A DNA stretch of 64,000 nt from Acidovorax carolinensis. GTDB lineage: Bacteria; Pseudomonadota; Gammaproteobacteria; Burkholderiales; Burkholderiaceae_C. The position numbers and the translations under genes were made by a program. A model generated the notes under the pieces. That model did not search any database. It saw nothing but the letters and a program-made list of their open reading frames with translations, and was not told the DNA's origin. Shown piece after piece: positions 1 through 9,200 of this stretch. The stretch's first letter is position 1; the number at the start of each line of letters is the position of its first letter. The DNA lies in assembly GCF_002157145.1 (NCBI RefSeq), contig NZ_CP021361.1:1674001-1738000 (forward strand). Direction: 5' to 3'.

Positions 1-1
1 G

Positions 2-367
2 TCGGTGCAAAGCCTGCCCTCGGCCATTGCCTTCATCAAGGCGGGCAAGCTCAAGGTGCTGGGCGTGGTCAACGAAAAGCGCGTGGCCGCCTTGCCCGAT
101 GCGCCGACGATTGGCGAAACCATCAAGGGTTTTGGCCAGGCGCCCTGGTATGCGCTGTTTGCCCCGGCCGGCACGCCAGCGCCGATCGTGGCGCAACTGC
201 AGGCCGAGGTGGCTCGCGCGCTGGAGCACAAGGATGTGGTCGAGAAGCTGGCCGCCGTGGGCTGCGAACCCTTCAAGGGCACCGCAGCCCAACTGGGCGC
301 ATTGGTGCAGGCCGACCTGCCCAAGTGGAGCCGCGTGGTCAAGGACACCGGCGCCACTGTGGATTGA
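2..367 (+). CDS. Bug-family tripartite tricarboxylate transporter substrate-binding protein, C-terminal part
   Basis: Only the last roughly 120 residues lie in the window; the reading frame is open to the left edge, so this is 5'-partial. The segment reads like the C-terminal lobe of Bug proteins: a KLKVLGV strand, a DAPTIGE loop, a WYALFAPAGTPAPIV motif, then a helical tail. Bug proteins are periplasmic binding proteins for carboxylates feeding TctAB-type permeases, but many in Burkholderiales are orphans. A second Bug gene follows 75 bp downstream in the same direction. The ligand cannot be told from sequence. Confidence 0.85.
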   Translation, partial: SVQSLPSAIAFIKAGKLKVLGVVNEKRVAALPDAPTIGETIKGFGQAPWYALFAPAGTPAPIVAQLQAEVARALEHKDVVEKLAAVGCEPFKGTAAQLGALVQADLPKWSRVVKDTGATVD

Positions 368-442
368 CCGGGTAGCCGGGGTTTTCCCCGGCCAACCGCC
401 CGCTGCAACGACATTCAACAACAGAGATAACGGAGACACCGC

Positions 443-1422
443 ATGAACATGCATCGCAAACAATTCACCACCCTGGCCCTTGCGGCCCTGGCCCTGGGCA
501 CCATCGGCAACGCTGGGGCGCAAGGTGCCTACCCCAGCAAGACCGTGACCATGGTGGTACCCACCGCAGCAGGCGGCACCACCGACCTCTCGGCCCGCAT
601 GCTGGCCCAGGCGCTGGCGCCGGTGCTGGGCCAGTCGGTGGTGGTGGACAACAAAGGCGGCGGCAACGGCAACATTGCGGCCAGCATCGTCAAGCGCGCC
701 GAGGCCGATGGCTACACGCTGCTCATGCAGTACTCGGGCTACCACGTGATCTCGCCCCACCTTACCAAGGTGGCGCAGTGGGCGCAGAGCGACTTTCAGC
801 CGGTGGCCAATGTGATATCGGCGCCGCAGATCATTGTGGTGCGCAACGACCTGCCGGTGAAATCGCTGCCCGATCTCATCGCCTACGCCAAGGCCAACCC
901 GGGCAAGCTCAACTACGCTTCGTCGGGCAACGGTTCGCTGCAGCACGTGACCGGTGCCATGCTGGAACAGCAGGGTGCCATCAAGATGGTGCACGTGCCC
1001 TACAAGGGCACCGGCCCCGCGCTGCAGGACCTGCTGGGCGGCCAGGTGGACCTGACCTTTGGCACGGCACCGCCCTTCATGCCCCACATCGCCAGCGGCA
1101 AGCTGCGCGTGCTGGCCGTGACCGGCAAGCAGCGCCTGCCCAGCCTGCCCGATGTGCCGACCACCGCCGAGGCGGGCTACCCCAAGGTCGATGCCACGTC
1201 GTGGTTTGCCGTGTTTGCCCCCGCCGCCGTGCCCAAGGCGGTGGTGGACAGGCTCACGGCTGACATCCGCACCGTGGTGCAGAACGCCGCTTTCCAGCAA
1301 AAGGCGCAGGAGCAGGGCGCCACGGCCGACTACCAGACCCCGCGCAGCTGGGCGACAAGGTCAAGGCCGACCTGGCCAACTGGGCTTCGGTGGTGAAGAC
1401 GTCAAAGATCGAAGCGGAATAA
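443..1422 (+). CDS. Bug-family TTT substrate-binding protein (one frameshift near 1340)
   Basis: Starts at ATG 443 behind a CGGAGAC ribosome site. It has a typical Sec signal peptide (basic MNMHRK, hydrophobic core, cleavage near residue 26 before AYPSKTVTMVVP) and the Bug fold throughout (PTAAGGTTDLSARMLAQ, HVPYKGTGPALQDLL, PDVPTTAEAG). At residues QTP the frame is lost. One extra C in the CCCC run at 1338-1341 restores AQLGDKVKADLANWASVVK and a stop at 1420-1422, the usual Bug C-terminus. I read it as one gene of about 326 residues with a base-calling deletion. It forms a tandem pair with the gene before it. Ligand unknown. Confidence 0.85.
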
Positions 1423-1426
1423 GGGT

Positions 1427-1476
1427 GAAAATGACCGCTGACGCTTGATAAACGCTATGGATAGGTATCAAAAAGG
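1427..1476 (+). repeat. Comamonadaceae-type palindromic dispersed repeat, copy a (degenerate)
   Basis: Shows the A/T-rich start, a GCGCTT-like stem, the TAGGTAT box and an A tract common to the family of repeats at 5157, 36608, 40678, 45372, 49108, 57551 and 61125. The stem is weaker here than in the other copies. Confidence 0.5.
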
Positions 1477-1498
1477 TAGCATCAGCCAGTCAACAAAG

Positions 1499-1523
1499 AG
1501 AGCGCCCCGGTGGCGCTCTTTTT
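1499..1523 (+). terminator. Rho-independent terminator after the Bug gene
   Basis: Perfect 8-bp stem AGAGCGCC/GGCGCTCT with a CCGGT loop, followed by a T run. It lies between the Bug gene and the convergent nitroreductase gene. Confidence 0.85.
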
Positions 1524-1548
1524 GTTTGGTTTTCAGCCCGCGCAGGGT

Positions 1549-2370
1549 TCAGCGCAGCGGGAATCCGGCACCATGCAGCGCCTCGACCAGCCGATGGCGC
1601 CCCTTGAGGGATTCGGCATTGCGCAGGCGCTCCAGCACCACGTTGCTCCAGCCGACCTGGGGCAGACCTTCGCTGGCCTGGAAGCCGCTGAGCTGCGCGT
1701 CGTAATCGCCAATTTCGGCATCCAGGCTGTCGGGGGCGGTGTAGCGCTCGTGGTGCAGCACCGTGGTCTGGGGCAGGCGGGGCTTGATGGCGGCGGGGTG
1801 TGCCGGGTCGGGATGGCCCACGACCAGGCCAAACACCGGGAACACCCCCTGGGGCGTGCCCACCACCTCGGCCACGGCCTCGGGCTGGTTGCGCAGCGCG
1901 CCGATGTACACGGTGCCCAGGCCCAGCGCCTCCGCTGCCACCACGGCGTTCTGCGCGGCCAGGGCCGCATCGATCACGGCCATGAGGTAGGTGTCCAGGT
2001 AGGGCAGGCCGTCGGCTGGCTGCTGCTTGTATTGCGCAATGCGGGCAATGCGCGACAGGTCGGCCAGCCACACCAGCAGCAAGGGCGCCTGGCGGATATG
2101 CGCCTGGTTGCCCGCCAGCGCCGCCAGCCGGTCGCGACTGGCCTGCGACTGCACCGCCACCACGCTCCAGGTCTGCAGATTGGACAAACTGGCCGCCGAC
2201 TGCGCAGCCGCCACCAGCATGGGCAGCGTGTGCCCGGGCAGTGCATCGGGCAGGAAGTTGCGCACCGAGCGGTGCGACAGCAGGTGCTCCAGCACGGTGT
2301 TTTCTGGAACGGGCAGATCTTTGGCGGCTGCGCCGTAGCGCGCGTGCAGAGAGGTTCGGGTATGGGGCAT
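1549..2370 (-). CDS. Nitroreductase-family NAD(P)H-dependent flavin oxidoreductase
   Basis: 273 residues if started at the ATG whose first base is 2370, which has AAGGAG six bases upstream; the longer open frame (to 2427) lacks such a site. The HRSVRNFLPDALPG motif near the N-terminus and the SLSNLQTWSVVAV segment match FMN-binding regions of nitroreductases. GLGTVYIGALRNQPE, VFPVFGLVVGHPD and the C-terminal extension suit the NfsA/Frp group (240-280 residues), flavoproteins that reduce nitro compounds, quinones or flavin using NADPH. It is divergent from uvrC. The physiological substrate is not evident. Confidence 0.85.
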   Translation of the reverse strand: MPHTRTSLHARYGAAAKDLPVPENTVLEHLLSHRSVRNFLPDALPGHTLPMLVAAAQSAASLSNLQTWSVVAVQSQASRDRLAALAGNQAHIRQAPLLLVWLADLSRIARIAQYKQQPADGLPYLDTYLMAVIDAALAAQNAVVAAEALGLGTVYIGALRNQPEAVAEVVGTPQGVFPVFGLVVGHPDPAHPAAIKPRLPQTTVLHHERYTAPDSLDAEIGDYDAQLSGFQASEGLPQVGWSNVVLERLRNAESLKGRHRLVEALHGAGFPLR

Positions 2371-2559
2371 GCGGCTCCTTGGAGAAGAAATGCGGTGATG
2401 TCGGCGGTGCAATAAGAGCAGTGGCACCCACTGTAGCGATTCGCTTGCTCAAAAGCCGCATGTGGCTATGCGCCCGCGCTATATGGGCACAGGGCGGGCG
2501 CTGCACTTCTGACGCCGCCGCCGCCTGGGCTGCCATGGCTTGCCGCGACAATAGGCGCT

Positions 2560-4550
2560 ATGTCTGATGTGCATTCCGATGAACTGCTGGCGCAGGTGGC
2601 TGCGCTGCCCGCGCTGCCCGGTGTTTACCGCTATTTCGACGCGCAGGACGCGCTGCTGTACGTGGGCAAGGCGCTCAACCTCAAGCGCCGCGTCTCCAGC
2701 TATTTCCAGAAGAACCATGGCGGCACGCGCATCGGCCACATGGTCGGCAAGATCGCGCGCATGGAGACCACGGTGGTGCGCTCCGAGGCCGAGGCGCTGC
2801 TGCTGGAAAACAACCTCATCAAGTCGCTGAACCCCAAGTTCAACATCCTGTTTCGCGACGACAAGAGCTACCCCTATCTCAAAATTACTGGCACTGCCAA
2901 CGCCACGGGCGATGCCCCGGCCAGTTGTTTCCGCGCATGGCCTATTACCGCGGCGCGGTGGACAAAAAACACCGCTATTTCGGCCCCTACCCCAGCGCAT
3001 GGGCGGTGAAAGAAACCATCCAGCTGCTGCAAAAGGTGTTTCGGTTGCGCACCTGCGAGGACACGGTGTTTGCCAACCGCACGCGGCCGTGCCTGCTCTA
3101 TCAGATCAAGCGCTGCACGGGGCCCTGCGTAAACCTGATTTCGCCCCAGGCCTATGCAGCCGACGTGCAGAACGCAGAGGCCTTGCTGCGCGGCGAAACC
3201 CAGGAACTGCTGCAGGCTCTGGAAGCACGCATGATGGCGCATTCGGACAAGCTCGAGTTTGAACAGGCCGCCGAGGTGCGCAACCAGATCCAGGCCCTGT
3301 CGCGCGTGCTGCACCAGCAGGCCATTGAAACGGCCGACGACAAGGACGTGGACATCCTGGCCGTGCGCGTGCAGGGCGGCCGCGCGTGCGTGAACCTGGC
3401 CATGGTGCGCGGCGGGCGGCACCTGGGCGATAGGCCCTATTTCCCCGTGCATGTGGAAGACGCGGCAGGGGTTTTTGCGGAAGAGGAGGGCGAGGAGGCC
3501 CCACCAGGCACCCAGCCAGTGCGGCCCGTGGAGGTGCTGGTACTGGAAGCCTTTATCGCCCAGCACTACATCGGCGTGCCCGTGCCGCCCCTGCTGGTGA
3601 CCAGCGTGCCGGTGGACAAGGCGTTGCTGGATGCGCTGACCGAGCAAAGCGGCCTGCGCGTGAGCGCCATCCACCAGCCGCGCGAGCAGCGCCGCGCGTG
3701 GCTCGACATGGCGCAAAAGAACGCCGACCTGCAGTTGGCCCGCCTGCTGGCCGAAGAGGGCTCGCAGCAGGCGCGCACCCGGGCGCTGGCCGAGGCGCTG
3801 GATTTGCCGCCCGAAGACCTGGATCGGCTCACCATCGAGTGTTTTGATATCTCGCACACGGCGGGCGAATCCACGCAGGCCTCGTGCGTGGTGTTCCATC
3901 ATCACAAGATGCAGAGCAGCGAATACCGCCGCTACAAAATCGAGGGCATCACGGGCGGTGACGACTACGCCGCCATGCGCCAAGTGCTCACGCGCCGCTA
4001 CAGCAAGGTGGCCGAGGCCGCGCGCGAGGCCGGGGGCATCGACTATGCCGCCAACCCCGGGCCGGAGGACGAAAAGGCTGCCAGGCCCAAGGGCGCGGCG
4101 CGCCTGCCCGACCTGGTGCTGATCGACGGCGGCAAGGGCCAGGTGGGCGTAGCACGCGAGGTGTTCACGGCGCTCGGGTTGGACCTGACGCGCATCGTGG
4201 GCGTGGAAAAAGGCGAGGGCCGCAAGGTGGGCCTGGAAGAGCTGGTGTTTGCGGACGGGCGAGAAAAGGTTTACCTGGGCAAGGATTCGGCCGCACTCAT
4301 GCTGGTGGCGCAGATCCGCGACGAGGCCCACCGTTTTGCCATTACCGGCATGCGCGCAGCGCGCGCCAAGGTGCGCGTGGGCGGCGGGCAGCTGGAGGAA
4401 ATTGCCGGTGTGGGCCCCAAGAAGCGTGCCCGGCTGCTGCAGCGTTTTGGCGGTGTGCGCGGCGTGGCGGCGGCCAGTGTGCAAGACCTGGTGACCGTGG
4501 ACGGCATTTCACGCGAGCTGGCCGAGGAAATCTATCGCGCGCTGCGCTGA
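2560..4550 (+). CDS. uvrC: Excinuclease ABC subunit C (one frameshift near 2918)
   Basis: The nuclease subunit of UvrABC nucleotide excision repair, which makes both incisions. The GIY-YIG domain is at the N-terminus ([20 protein letters not shown]), followed by the UVR motif region, the RNase-H-like C-terminal nuclease ([34 protein letters not shown]) and a helix-hairpin-helix tail ([20 protein letters not shown]). The frame breaks after DAP. One extra C in CCCC near 2916-2919 gives [17 protein letters not shown], joining both halves into about 663 residues, normal for Burkholderiales. pgsA follows 33 bp downstream, the common proteobacterial order. Confidence 0.95.
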
Positions 4551-4583
4551 TATCCGTCGGGCCAGCGTGACACAATCACGCCC

Positions 4584-5150
4584 ATGTTTTTCACCATTCC
4601 CACCATCATGACCTGGACGCGCATCGTCGCGATACCTTTGATCGTGGGGGTGTTCTACGCGCCGCTTGACCCGGCCACGCGCAATCTCATCGCCACCGTG
4701 ATGTTCGTGGTGTTTGCCGCCACCGACTGGCTCGATGGCTTTCTGGCGCGCAAGCTCAACCAGACCTCGTCGTTCGGCGCTTTTCTGGACCCGGTGGCCG
4801 ACAAGTTTCTGGTGTGCGCATCGCTCTTGGTGCTGGTGCACCTGCAGCGCGCCGATGTGTTTGTGGCGCTCATCATCATTGGCCGCGAGATTGCGATCTC
4901 GGCCCTGCGCGAATGGATGGCGCAGATCGGTGCCAGCAAGAGCGTGGCCGTGCACATGATCGGCAAGCTCAAGACCGCGGTGCAGATGACGGCCATCCCG
5001 TTTCTGCTGTATGACGGGCGCCTGTTTGGCGTGATCGACACCGGGGTGTGGGGCACCTGGCTCATCTGGGTATCGGCTGTGCTCACGGTCTGGTCCATGG
5101 TGTATTACCTGCAGAAAGCCCTGCCAGAGATTCGGGCGCGTGTGAAGTAA
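4584..5150 (+). CDS. pgsA: CDP-diacylglycerol-glycerol-3-phosphate 3-phosphatidyltransferase
   Basis: 188 residues, four or more membrane segments. It carries the complete CDP-alcohol phosphotransferase signature D-x2-DG-x2-AR-x8-G-x3-D-x3-D, seen as DWLDGFLARKLNQ followed by FGAFLDPVADKF. The enzyme condenses CDP-diacylglycerol with glycerol-3-phosphate to give phosphatidylglycerophosphate, the committed step to phosphatidylglycerol and cardiolipin in the inner membrane. Starting at ATG 4584 gives the usual N-terminus MFFTIPTIMTWTRIVAIP. It probably shares a transcript with uvrC. Confidence 0.95.
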   Translation: MFFTIPTIMTWTRIVAIPLIVGVFYAPLDPATRNLIATVMFVVFAATDWLDGFLARKLNQTSSFGAFLDPVADKFLVCASLLVLVHLQRADVFVALIIIGREIAISALREWMAQIGASKSVAVHMIGKLKTAVQMTAIPFLLYDGRLFGVIDTGVWGTWLIWVSAVLTVWSMVYYLQKALPEIRARVK

Positions 5151-5156
5151 GTTCAA

Positions 5157-5206
5157 AGTATTTTTGACCGCTAGCGCTTGACGGGTAAGCGCTGATAGCT
5201 ATATTT
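5157..5206 (+). repeat. Palindromic dispersed repeat, copy b
   Basis: Strong stem CTAGCGCTT...AAGCGCTGATAG followed by the AGCTAT box and a T-rich tail, between pgsA and the dehydrogenase gene. Confidence 0.65.
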
Positions 5207-5220
5207 TCAGGAGCGTATGA

Positions 5221-6306
5221 ATGGCAAAGCATCGCATCGCGGTGGTGGCCGGTGACGGCATTGGGAAAGAGGTCATGCCCGAAGGCCTGCGTGTGATGGA
5301 CGCCGCGGCCCGCAAGTTCGGCATTGACCTGCAATTCGACCAATTCGATTTTTCGAGCTGGGACTATTACGAGAAGCACGGCAAGATGCTGCCCGATAAC
5401 TGGAAGGACCAGATCGGCGGCCACGAGGCGATTTATTTCGGCGCGGTGGGCTGGCCCGAGAAGATTGCCGACCATGTCTCGCTGTGGGGCTCGCTGCTGC
5501 TGTTTCGCCGCGAGTTCGACCAGTACATCAACCTGCGCCCCGCGCGCCTCATGCCCGGCGTGATCGCCCCCGTGGTGCGGCGGGATGGCTCGCCCCGCCT
5601 GCCGGGCGAGATCGACATGTTCATCGTGCGCGAGAACACCGAAGGCGAATATTCCAGCATCGGCGGGCGCATGTACGAAGGCACGCCGCGCGAAATCGTG
5701 ATGCAGGAGACGGTGATGTCGCGCCATGGCGTGGACCGCGTGCTGAAGTTCGCCTTTGAGCTCGCGCAGTTGCGCCCCAAGAAGCACCTGACGAGCGCCA
5801 CCAAATCCAACGGCATCGCCATCACCATGCCCTACTGGGACGAGCGCGTGGCCGAGATGGCCAAGGCGTATCCGGATGTGAAGGTGGACAAGTTCCATAT
5901 CGACATCCTTACCGCGCATTTCGTGCAGCGCCCTGACTTCTTTGACGTGGTGGTGGCCAGCAATCTGTTTGGCGACATCCTGAGTGATCTGGGTCCAGCC
6001 TGCACCGGCACCATTGGCATCGCGCCCAGCGCCAACCTGAACCCTACACGCACCATGCCCTCGCTGTTCGAGCCTGTGCACGGCTCGGCACCTGACATTG
6101 CGGGGCAGGGCATCGCCAACCCCATCGGCCAGATCTGGTGCGGCGCGATGATGCTCGACTTCCTCGGTTACCGCGCCGCGCACGATGCCGTGCTGGCTGC
6201 CATCGAGGCCGTGCTCGATCCCCAGGGCGGAGGCCCGCGCACGCCGGATCTGGGTGGAAAAGCCCATACACAGGACGTGGGGCGCGCCATCGCCTCGGCG
6301 CTGTAG
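5221..6306 (+). CDS. Tartrate dehydrogenase / D-malate-type decarboxylating dehydrogenase
   Basis: 361 residues of the isocitrate/isopropylmalate dehydrogenase superfamily. Seen are IAVVAGDGIGKEV at the N-terminus, the substrate-binding arginines in YINLRPARLMPG, MFIVRENTEGEYSSIGG, the catalytic lysine in SATKSNG, the metal-binding aspartates in VVASNLFGDILSDLG, and NAD-binding HGSAPDIAGQGIANP. The REFDQYINLRPARL pattern and length fit the TtuC/DmlA branch, which oxidises tartrate or D-malate with NAD+ and Mn2+. Start ATG 5221 sits behind AGGAGCG. The exact substrate (tartrate, D-malate or a relative) cannot be fixed. Confidence 0.85.
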   Translation: MAKHRIAVVAGDGIGKEVMPEGLRVMDAAARKFGIDLQFDQFDFSSWDYYEKHGKMLPDNWKDQIGGHEAIYFGAVGWPEKIADHVSLWGSLLLFRREFDQYINLRPARLMPGVIAPVVRRDGSPRLPGEIDMFIVRENTEGEYSSIGGRMYEGTPREIVMQETVMSRHGVDRVLKFAFELAQLRPKKHLTSATKSNGIAITMPYWDERVAEMAKAYPDVKVDKFHIDILTAHFVQRPDFFDVVVASNLFGDILSDLGPACTGTIGIAPSANLNPTRTMPSLFEPVHGSAPDIAGQGIANPIGQIWCGAMMLDFLGYRAAHDAVLAAIEAVLDPQGGGPRTPDLGGKAHTQDVGRAIASAL

Positions 6307-6443
6307 CCAGCAACACCCGCGCAGTGTCAATCAGGAATGTTGCCCATGCGGCAGCTTTGAGACAAAAACGCCTTGCAAGCCCCGTCGCGCCGTGAAATGC
6401 GACTAGAATTCAAATCAACGCTGCGTCAAACCAGCGTGTTGTA

Positions 6444-6472
6444 TTGACACCCGGAAACTCGATGGCTTTAAT
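6444..6472 (+). promoter_or_regulatory. Sigma-70-type promoter for hupB
   Basis: TTGACA at 6444-6449, a 17-bp spacer, and TTTAAT at 6467-6472. It lies in the 303-bp gap before hupB, leaving a leader of about 130 nt. Nothing else coding is visible in that gap. Confidence 0.7.
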
Positions 6473-6609
6473 CTGATGCAGCAGCGCCTGCTGCGTACGC
6501 CAGTCATTCCCCCGTCTGATGCCTGCCAGCCCGAAGGGTTGTGCTTTCGGACGTGTGAAGACCAGATATCCGCGAGAATTTCCATCAACTCTTTTCCGAG
6601 AGGCTTCTT

Positions 6610-6882
6610 GTGAACAAAACCGAACTGATTGAGCACATCGCTACCAACGCCGATATCTCCAAGGCCGCTGCAGCGCGCGCCCTGGAATCCACGATTGAGG
6701 CCGTCAAGAAGACCCTGAAGAAGGGCGGCACTGTTTCGCTCGTCGGTTTTGGCACCTTCGCAGTTGGCAAGCGTGCTGCCCGCACCGGCCGCAATCCCCG
6801 TACCGGCGCTGCGATTAAAATCAAAGCTGCTAAAGTTCCAAAGTTTCGTCCAGGCAAGGCTTTGAAAGACGCCTTGAATTGA
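6610..6882 (+). CDS. hupB: HU-family nucleoid DNA-binding protein
   Basis: 90 residues, the standard HU length, beginning at GTG 6610 ([18 protein letters not shown]). The DNA-binding arm signature is [21 protein letters not shown], and the C-terminus [16 protein letters not shown] is typical. HU bends and compacts DNA as a dimer. A consensus promoter lies about 140 bp upstream. tRNA-Val follows only 15 bp after the stop and may be cotranscribed. The hupB-ppiD neighbourhood is widespread in Proteobacteria. Confidence 0.95.
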   Translation: MNKTELIEHIATNADISKAAAARALESTIEAVKKTLKKGGTVSLVGFGTFAVGKRAARTGRNPRTGAAIKIKAAKVPKFRPGKALKDALN

Positions 6883-6897
6883 TGGCCAGTTAGGTTG

Positions 6898-6973
6898 GGG
6901 TCCTTAGCTCAGTTGGTAGAGCGGCTCCTTTACACGGAGTAGGTCGGCGGTTCGAGACCGTCAGGACCCACCA
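6898..6973 (+). tRNA. tRNA-Val(TAC), CCA encoded
   Basis: Cloverleaf reads directly: acceptor GGGTCCT/AGGACCC, D-stem GCTC/GAGC, anticodon stem GCTCC/GGAGT around loop TTTACAC (anticodon TAC at 6931-6933), T-arm GGCGG-TTCGAGA-CCGTC, discriminator A and CCA. It follows hupB closely and ends before a strong terminator. Confidence 0.97.
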
Positions 6974-6982
6974 CCACCGAAC

Positions 6983-7012
6983 AAAGGCGAACGAAAGTTC
7001 GCCTTTTGTTTT
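6983..7012 (+). terminator. Rho-independent terminator after hupB-tRNA-Val
   Basis: 10-bp stem AAAGGCGAAC/GTTCGCCTTT with a GAAA tetraloop and a T-rich tail, separating tRNA-Val from ppiD. Confidence 0.88.
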
Positions 7013-7033
7013 TTTGTCACTGAAAGATCGACC

Positions 7034-8947
7034 ATGTTTGAATCCATCCGCAAGCACTCCAAGATCGTGATGCTCTTGTTGTTCTTGCTGATCATTCCAT
7101 CGTTTGTGCTGGTGGGCATCGACAGCAACTACTTCTCCGAAAAGAGCGCGGTCGTTGCGCGCGTTGATGGTCACGACATCAAGCAGACCGACTGGGACAA
7201 CGCCCACCGGATGGAGACAGACAGAATCCGCGCCCAGTCACCCACGCTGGATGCCAAACTGCTCGACTCTCCCGAGGCGCGGTACGCAACGCTGGAGCGT
7301 ATGGTGCGTGACCGGGTGTTTCAGGCAGCGGCGCAGAAGATGCATCTCGTCACCAGTGACAGCCGCCTGGCCCGCAGCCTGCAAGAGATTCCTGCCATTG
7401 CCGCCCTCAAGCGTCCCGATGGTTCGCTGGATGCCGAGGCATACCGTGCCCTGGTCGGCGCCCAGGGGTTGACGCCGGAAGGCTTTGAGGCCAACGTGCG
7501 CCGGGACATTTCCGTGAACCAGGTCGTGGGTGGTGTCATGGGCTCCGCCTTCAGCACCGATGCGCAGGTCAAGTTGTCGCTGGATGCCTTGTACCAACGC
7601 CGTGAAGTGCAGATTGCACGCTTCAACCCGGCGGATTTTTCCGGCAAGGTGACGCCAGCCGACGCAGACCTGGAGGGCTATTACAAGTCCCATACGTCCG
7701 ATTTCCAGCAGGCCGAACAGGCTGCCGTGGAATTTGTAGTGCTGGATCTTGACAGCGTGCGTGCTGGCATTACCTTGAACGAAGACGACCTGCGTACCTA
7801 TTACAAGGAAAACGTGGCCCGCCTTGCCGGCAAGGAAGAACGCCGCGCCAGTCATATCCTGATCAATGCGCCCAAGGATGCGCCGGCCGCCGACCGCGAG
7901 AAAGCCAAGGCCCGTGCAACGCAATTGCTGGAGCAGGTGCGCAAGGCCCCCGCCACTTTTGCGGAGGTTGCCAGGAAGTCGTCCGAGGATTCAGGGTCTG
8001 CCGGCGCCGGTGGCGATCTGAATTTCTTTGGACTGGGTGCCATGGTCAAGCCGTTCGAGGAAGCGGCTTTTGCGATGAAAAAAGGGGATATCAGCGATGT
8101 GGTGGAAACCGATTTCGGATACCACATCATCTTGTTGACGGATATCAAGACACCGCCTCAGCCGAGCTTTGAAGAACTGCGCCCGTCCATGGAAGCCGAA
8201 CTCAAGCAGCAGCAAGCGCAGCGCAAGTTTGCCGAGGTGGCCGAATCGTTTGCCAATGGCGTTTACGAGCAATCCGACAGTCTCAAGCCCGTGGCTGAGA
8301 AGCTCAAGCTCAAAGTGCTGACCGCATCGGGTGTCACCCGTACGCCGGCGCCTGGCGCGACGGGCCCGCTGGCCAATGGCAAATTGCTGGAGGCGTTGTT
8401 TTCGTCGGACTCCATCGAGAACAAGCGCAACACCGAAGCTGTCGAGATCGGCCCCAGCCAGATGGCGGCCGCCCGCGTGACCACCTACACCGCTGCACGC
8501 ACCCTGCCGCTGGACGAGGTGCGTTCGCGCGTACGGAGTCTTTACGTCGCCGAGAAGTCGGCCGAACTGGCCCGCAAGGAAGGCGAGGCCAAGCTGGCCG
8601 CATGGAAGGCTGCGCCGGACAAGGCTGCCGGTCTGCAGCCAGCCATCGTTGTCTCGCGTGACCAACCCCAAAATCAGCCACGGCTTGTGGTGGATGCGGT
8701 TCTGGGTGCCAGTGCGGGCACCTTGCCAGCCTGGGTCGGTGTGGACCTCGGAGCGCAGGGATATGCGGTAGCCAAGGTCAATCGACTGGTTCCGCGCGCG
8801 ACACCCAACGAACAAACCGCACGCCAGGAGCGTCAGCAATACCTGCAGTGGTTGAGCAATGCCGAGGGGCTGGCCTACTATGAGTTTCTGAAAGATCGCT
8901 TCAAGGTGCAGATCAAGGCGCCACGCCCCAAGCCCACACAGGGCTGA
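7034..8947 (+). CDS. ppiD: Periplasmic peptidyl-prolyl isomerase / folding chaperone PpiD
   Basis: 637 residues. A single N-terminal membrane anchor (residues about 12-33, IVMLLLFLLIIPSFVLVGI) is followed by a SurA-N-like chaperone region. A parvulin domain lies near residues 270-365 (RASHILINAP, SEDSGSAGAGGDLNFFGLGAMVKPFEEAAF, VVETDFGYHIILL), then a long C-terminal region. PpiD sits at the SecYEG exit and assists secreted proteins; its parvulin domain is often inactive. Length and layout match the family (about 620-640). A weak hairpin follows the stop before tRNA-His. Confidence 0.93.
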   Translation: MFESIRKHSKIVMLLLFLLIIPSFVLVGIDSNYFSEKSAVVARVDGHDIKQTDWDNAHRMETDRIRAQSPTLDAKLLDSPEARYATLERMVRDRVFQAAAQKMHLVTSDSRLARSLQEIPAIAALKRPDGSLDAEAYRALVGAQGLTPEGFEANVRRDISVNQVVGGVMGSAFSTDAQVKLSLDALYQRREVQIARFNPADFSGKVTPADADLEGYYKSHTSDFQQAEQAAVEFVVLDLDSVRAGITLNEDDLRTYYKENVARLAGKEERRASHILINAPKDAPAADREKAKARATQLLEQVRKAPATFAEVARKSSEDSGSAGAGGDLNFFGLGAMVKPFEEAAFAMKKGDISDVVETDFGYHIILLTDIKTPPQPSFEELRPSMEAELKQQQAQRKFAEVAESFANGVYEQSDSLKPVAEKLKLKVLTASGVTRTPAPGATGPLANGKLLEALFSSDSIENKRNTEAVEIGPSQMAAARVTTYTAARTLPLDEVRSRVRSLYVAEKSAELARKEGEAKLAAWKAAPDKAAGLQPAIVVSRDQPQNQPRLVVDAVLGASAGTLPAWVGVDLGAQGYAVAKVNRLVPRATPNEQTARQERQQYLQWLSNAEGLAYYEFLKDRFKVQIKAPRPKPTQG

Positions 8948-8992
8948 TCGGAAATTTGACAAATATTGGCGTGAAGCCCGGTTTTCTCGGGC

Positions 8993-8998
8993 TATAAT
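8993..8998 (+). promoter_or_regulatory. Possible -10 element of tRNA-His
   Basis: Perfect TATAAT eleven bases before the tRNA. No good -35 at 16-18 bp spacing is visible (TTGGCG is 21 bp away, TTGACA 31 bp away), so the promoter call is tentative. Confidence 0.45.
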
Positions 8999-9008
8999 TT
9001 ATATCTAC

Positions 9009-9085
9009 GGTGGCTGTAGCTCAGTTGGTAGAGTCCAGGATTGTGATTCCTGTTGTCGTGGGTTCGAGCCCCATCAGCCACCCCA
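9009..9085 (+). tRNA. tRNA-His(GTG), CCA encoded; island attachment site
   Basis: Acceptor stem includes the histidine-specific extra G(-1), pairing GGTGGCTG with CAGCCACC. Anticodon stem CAGGA/TCCTG encloses TTGTGAT (anticodon GTG at 9043-9045); CCA is encoded. An integrase remnant starts 115 bp downstream, so the 3' end of this gene is the likely att site of the accessory region. No second copy of the tRNA 3' end was found in the window. Confidence 0.97.
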
Positions 9086-9105
9086 TCTAATTACTTTCCG
9101 CCTAT

Positions 9106-9141
9106 AAGTGCCTGATTTCCTTAGGAATCAGGCACTTTTTG
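9106..9141 (+). terminator. Rho-independent terminator after tRNA-His
   Basis: Long stem AAGTGCCTGATTTCC / GGAATCAGGCACTT with a TTA loop and a T run. Confidence 0.88.
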
Positions 9142-9200
9142 TTTGGGGCGACGGAAAAGTTGTCACACAAGCTGTCACACAGCACGGTGTAACAACTACC

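Noticed and set aside
2874..4484. 536-residue minus-strand open frame
   Set aside because: Antisense to uvrC; no recognisable domain; composition typical of a shadow frame in GC-rich DNA.
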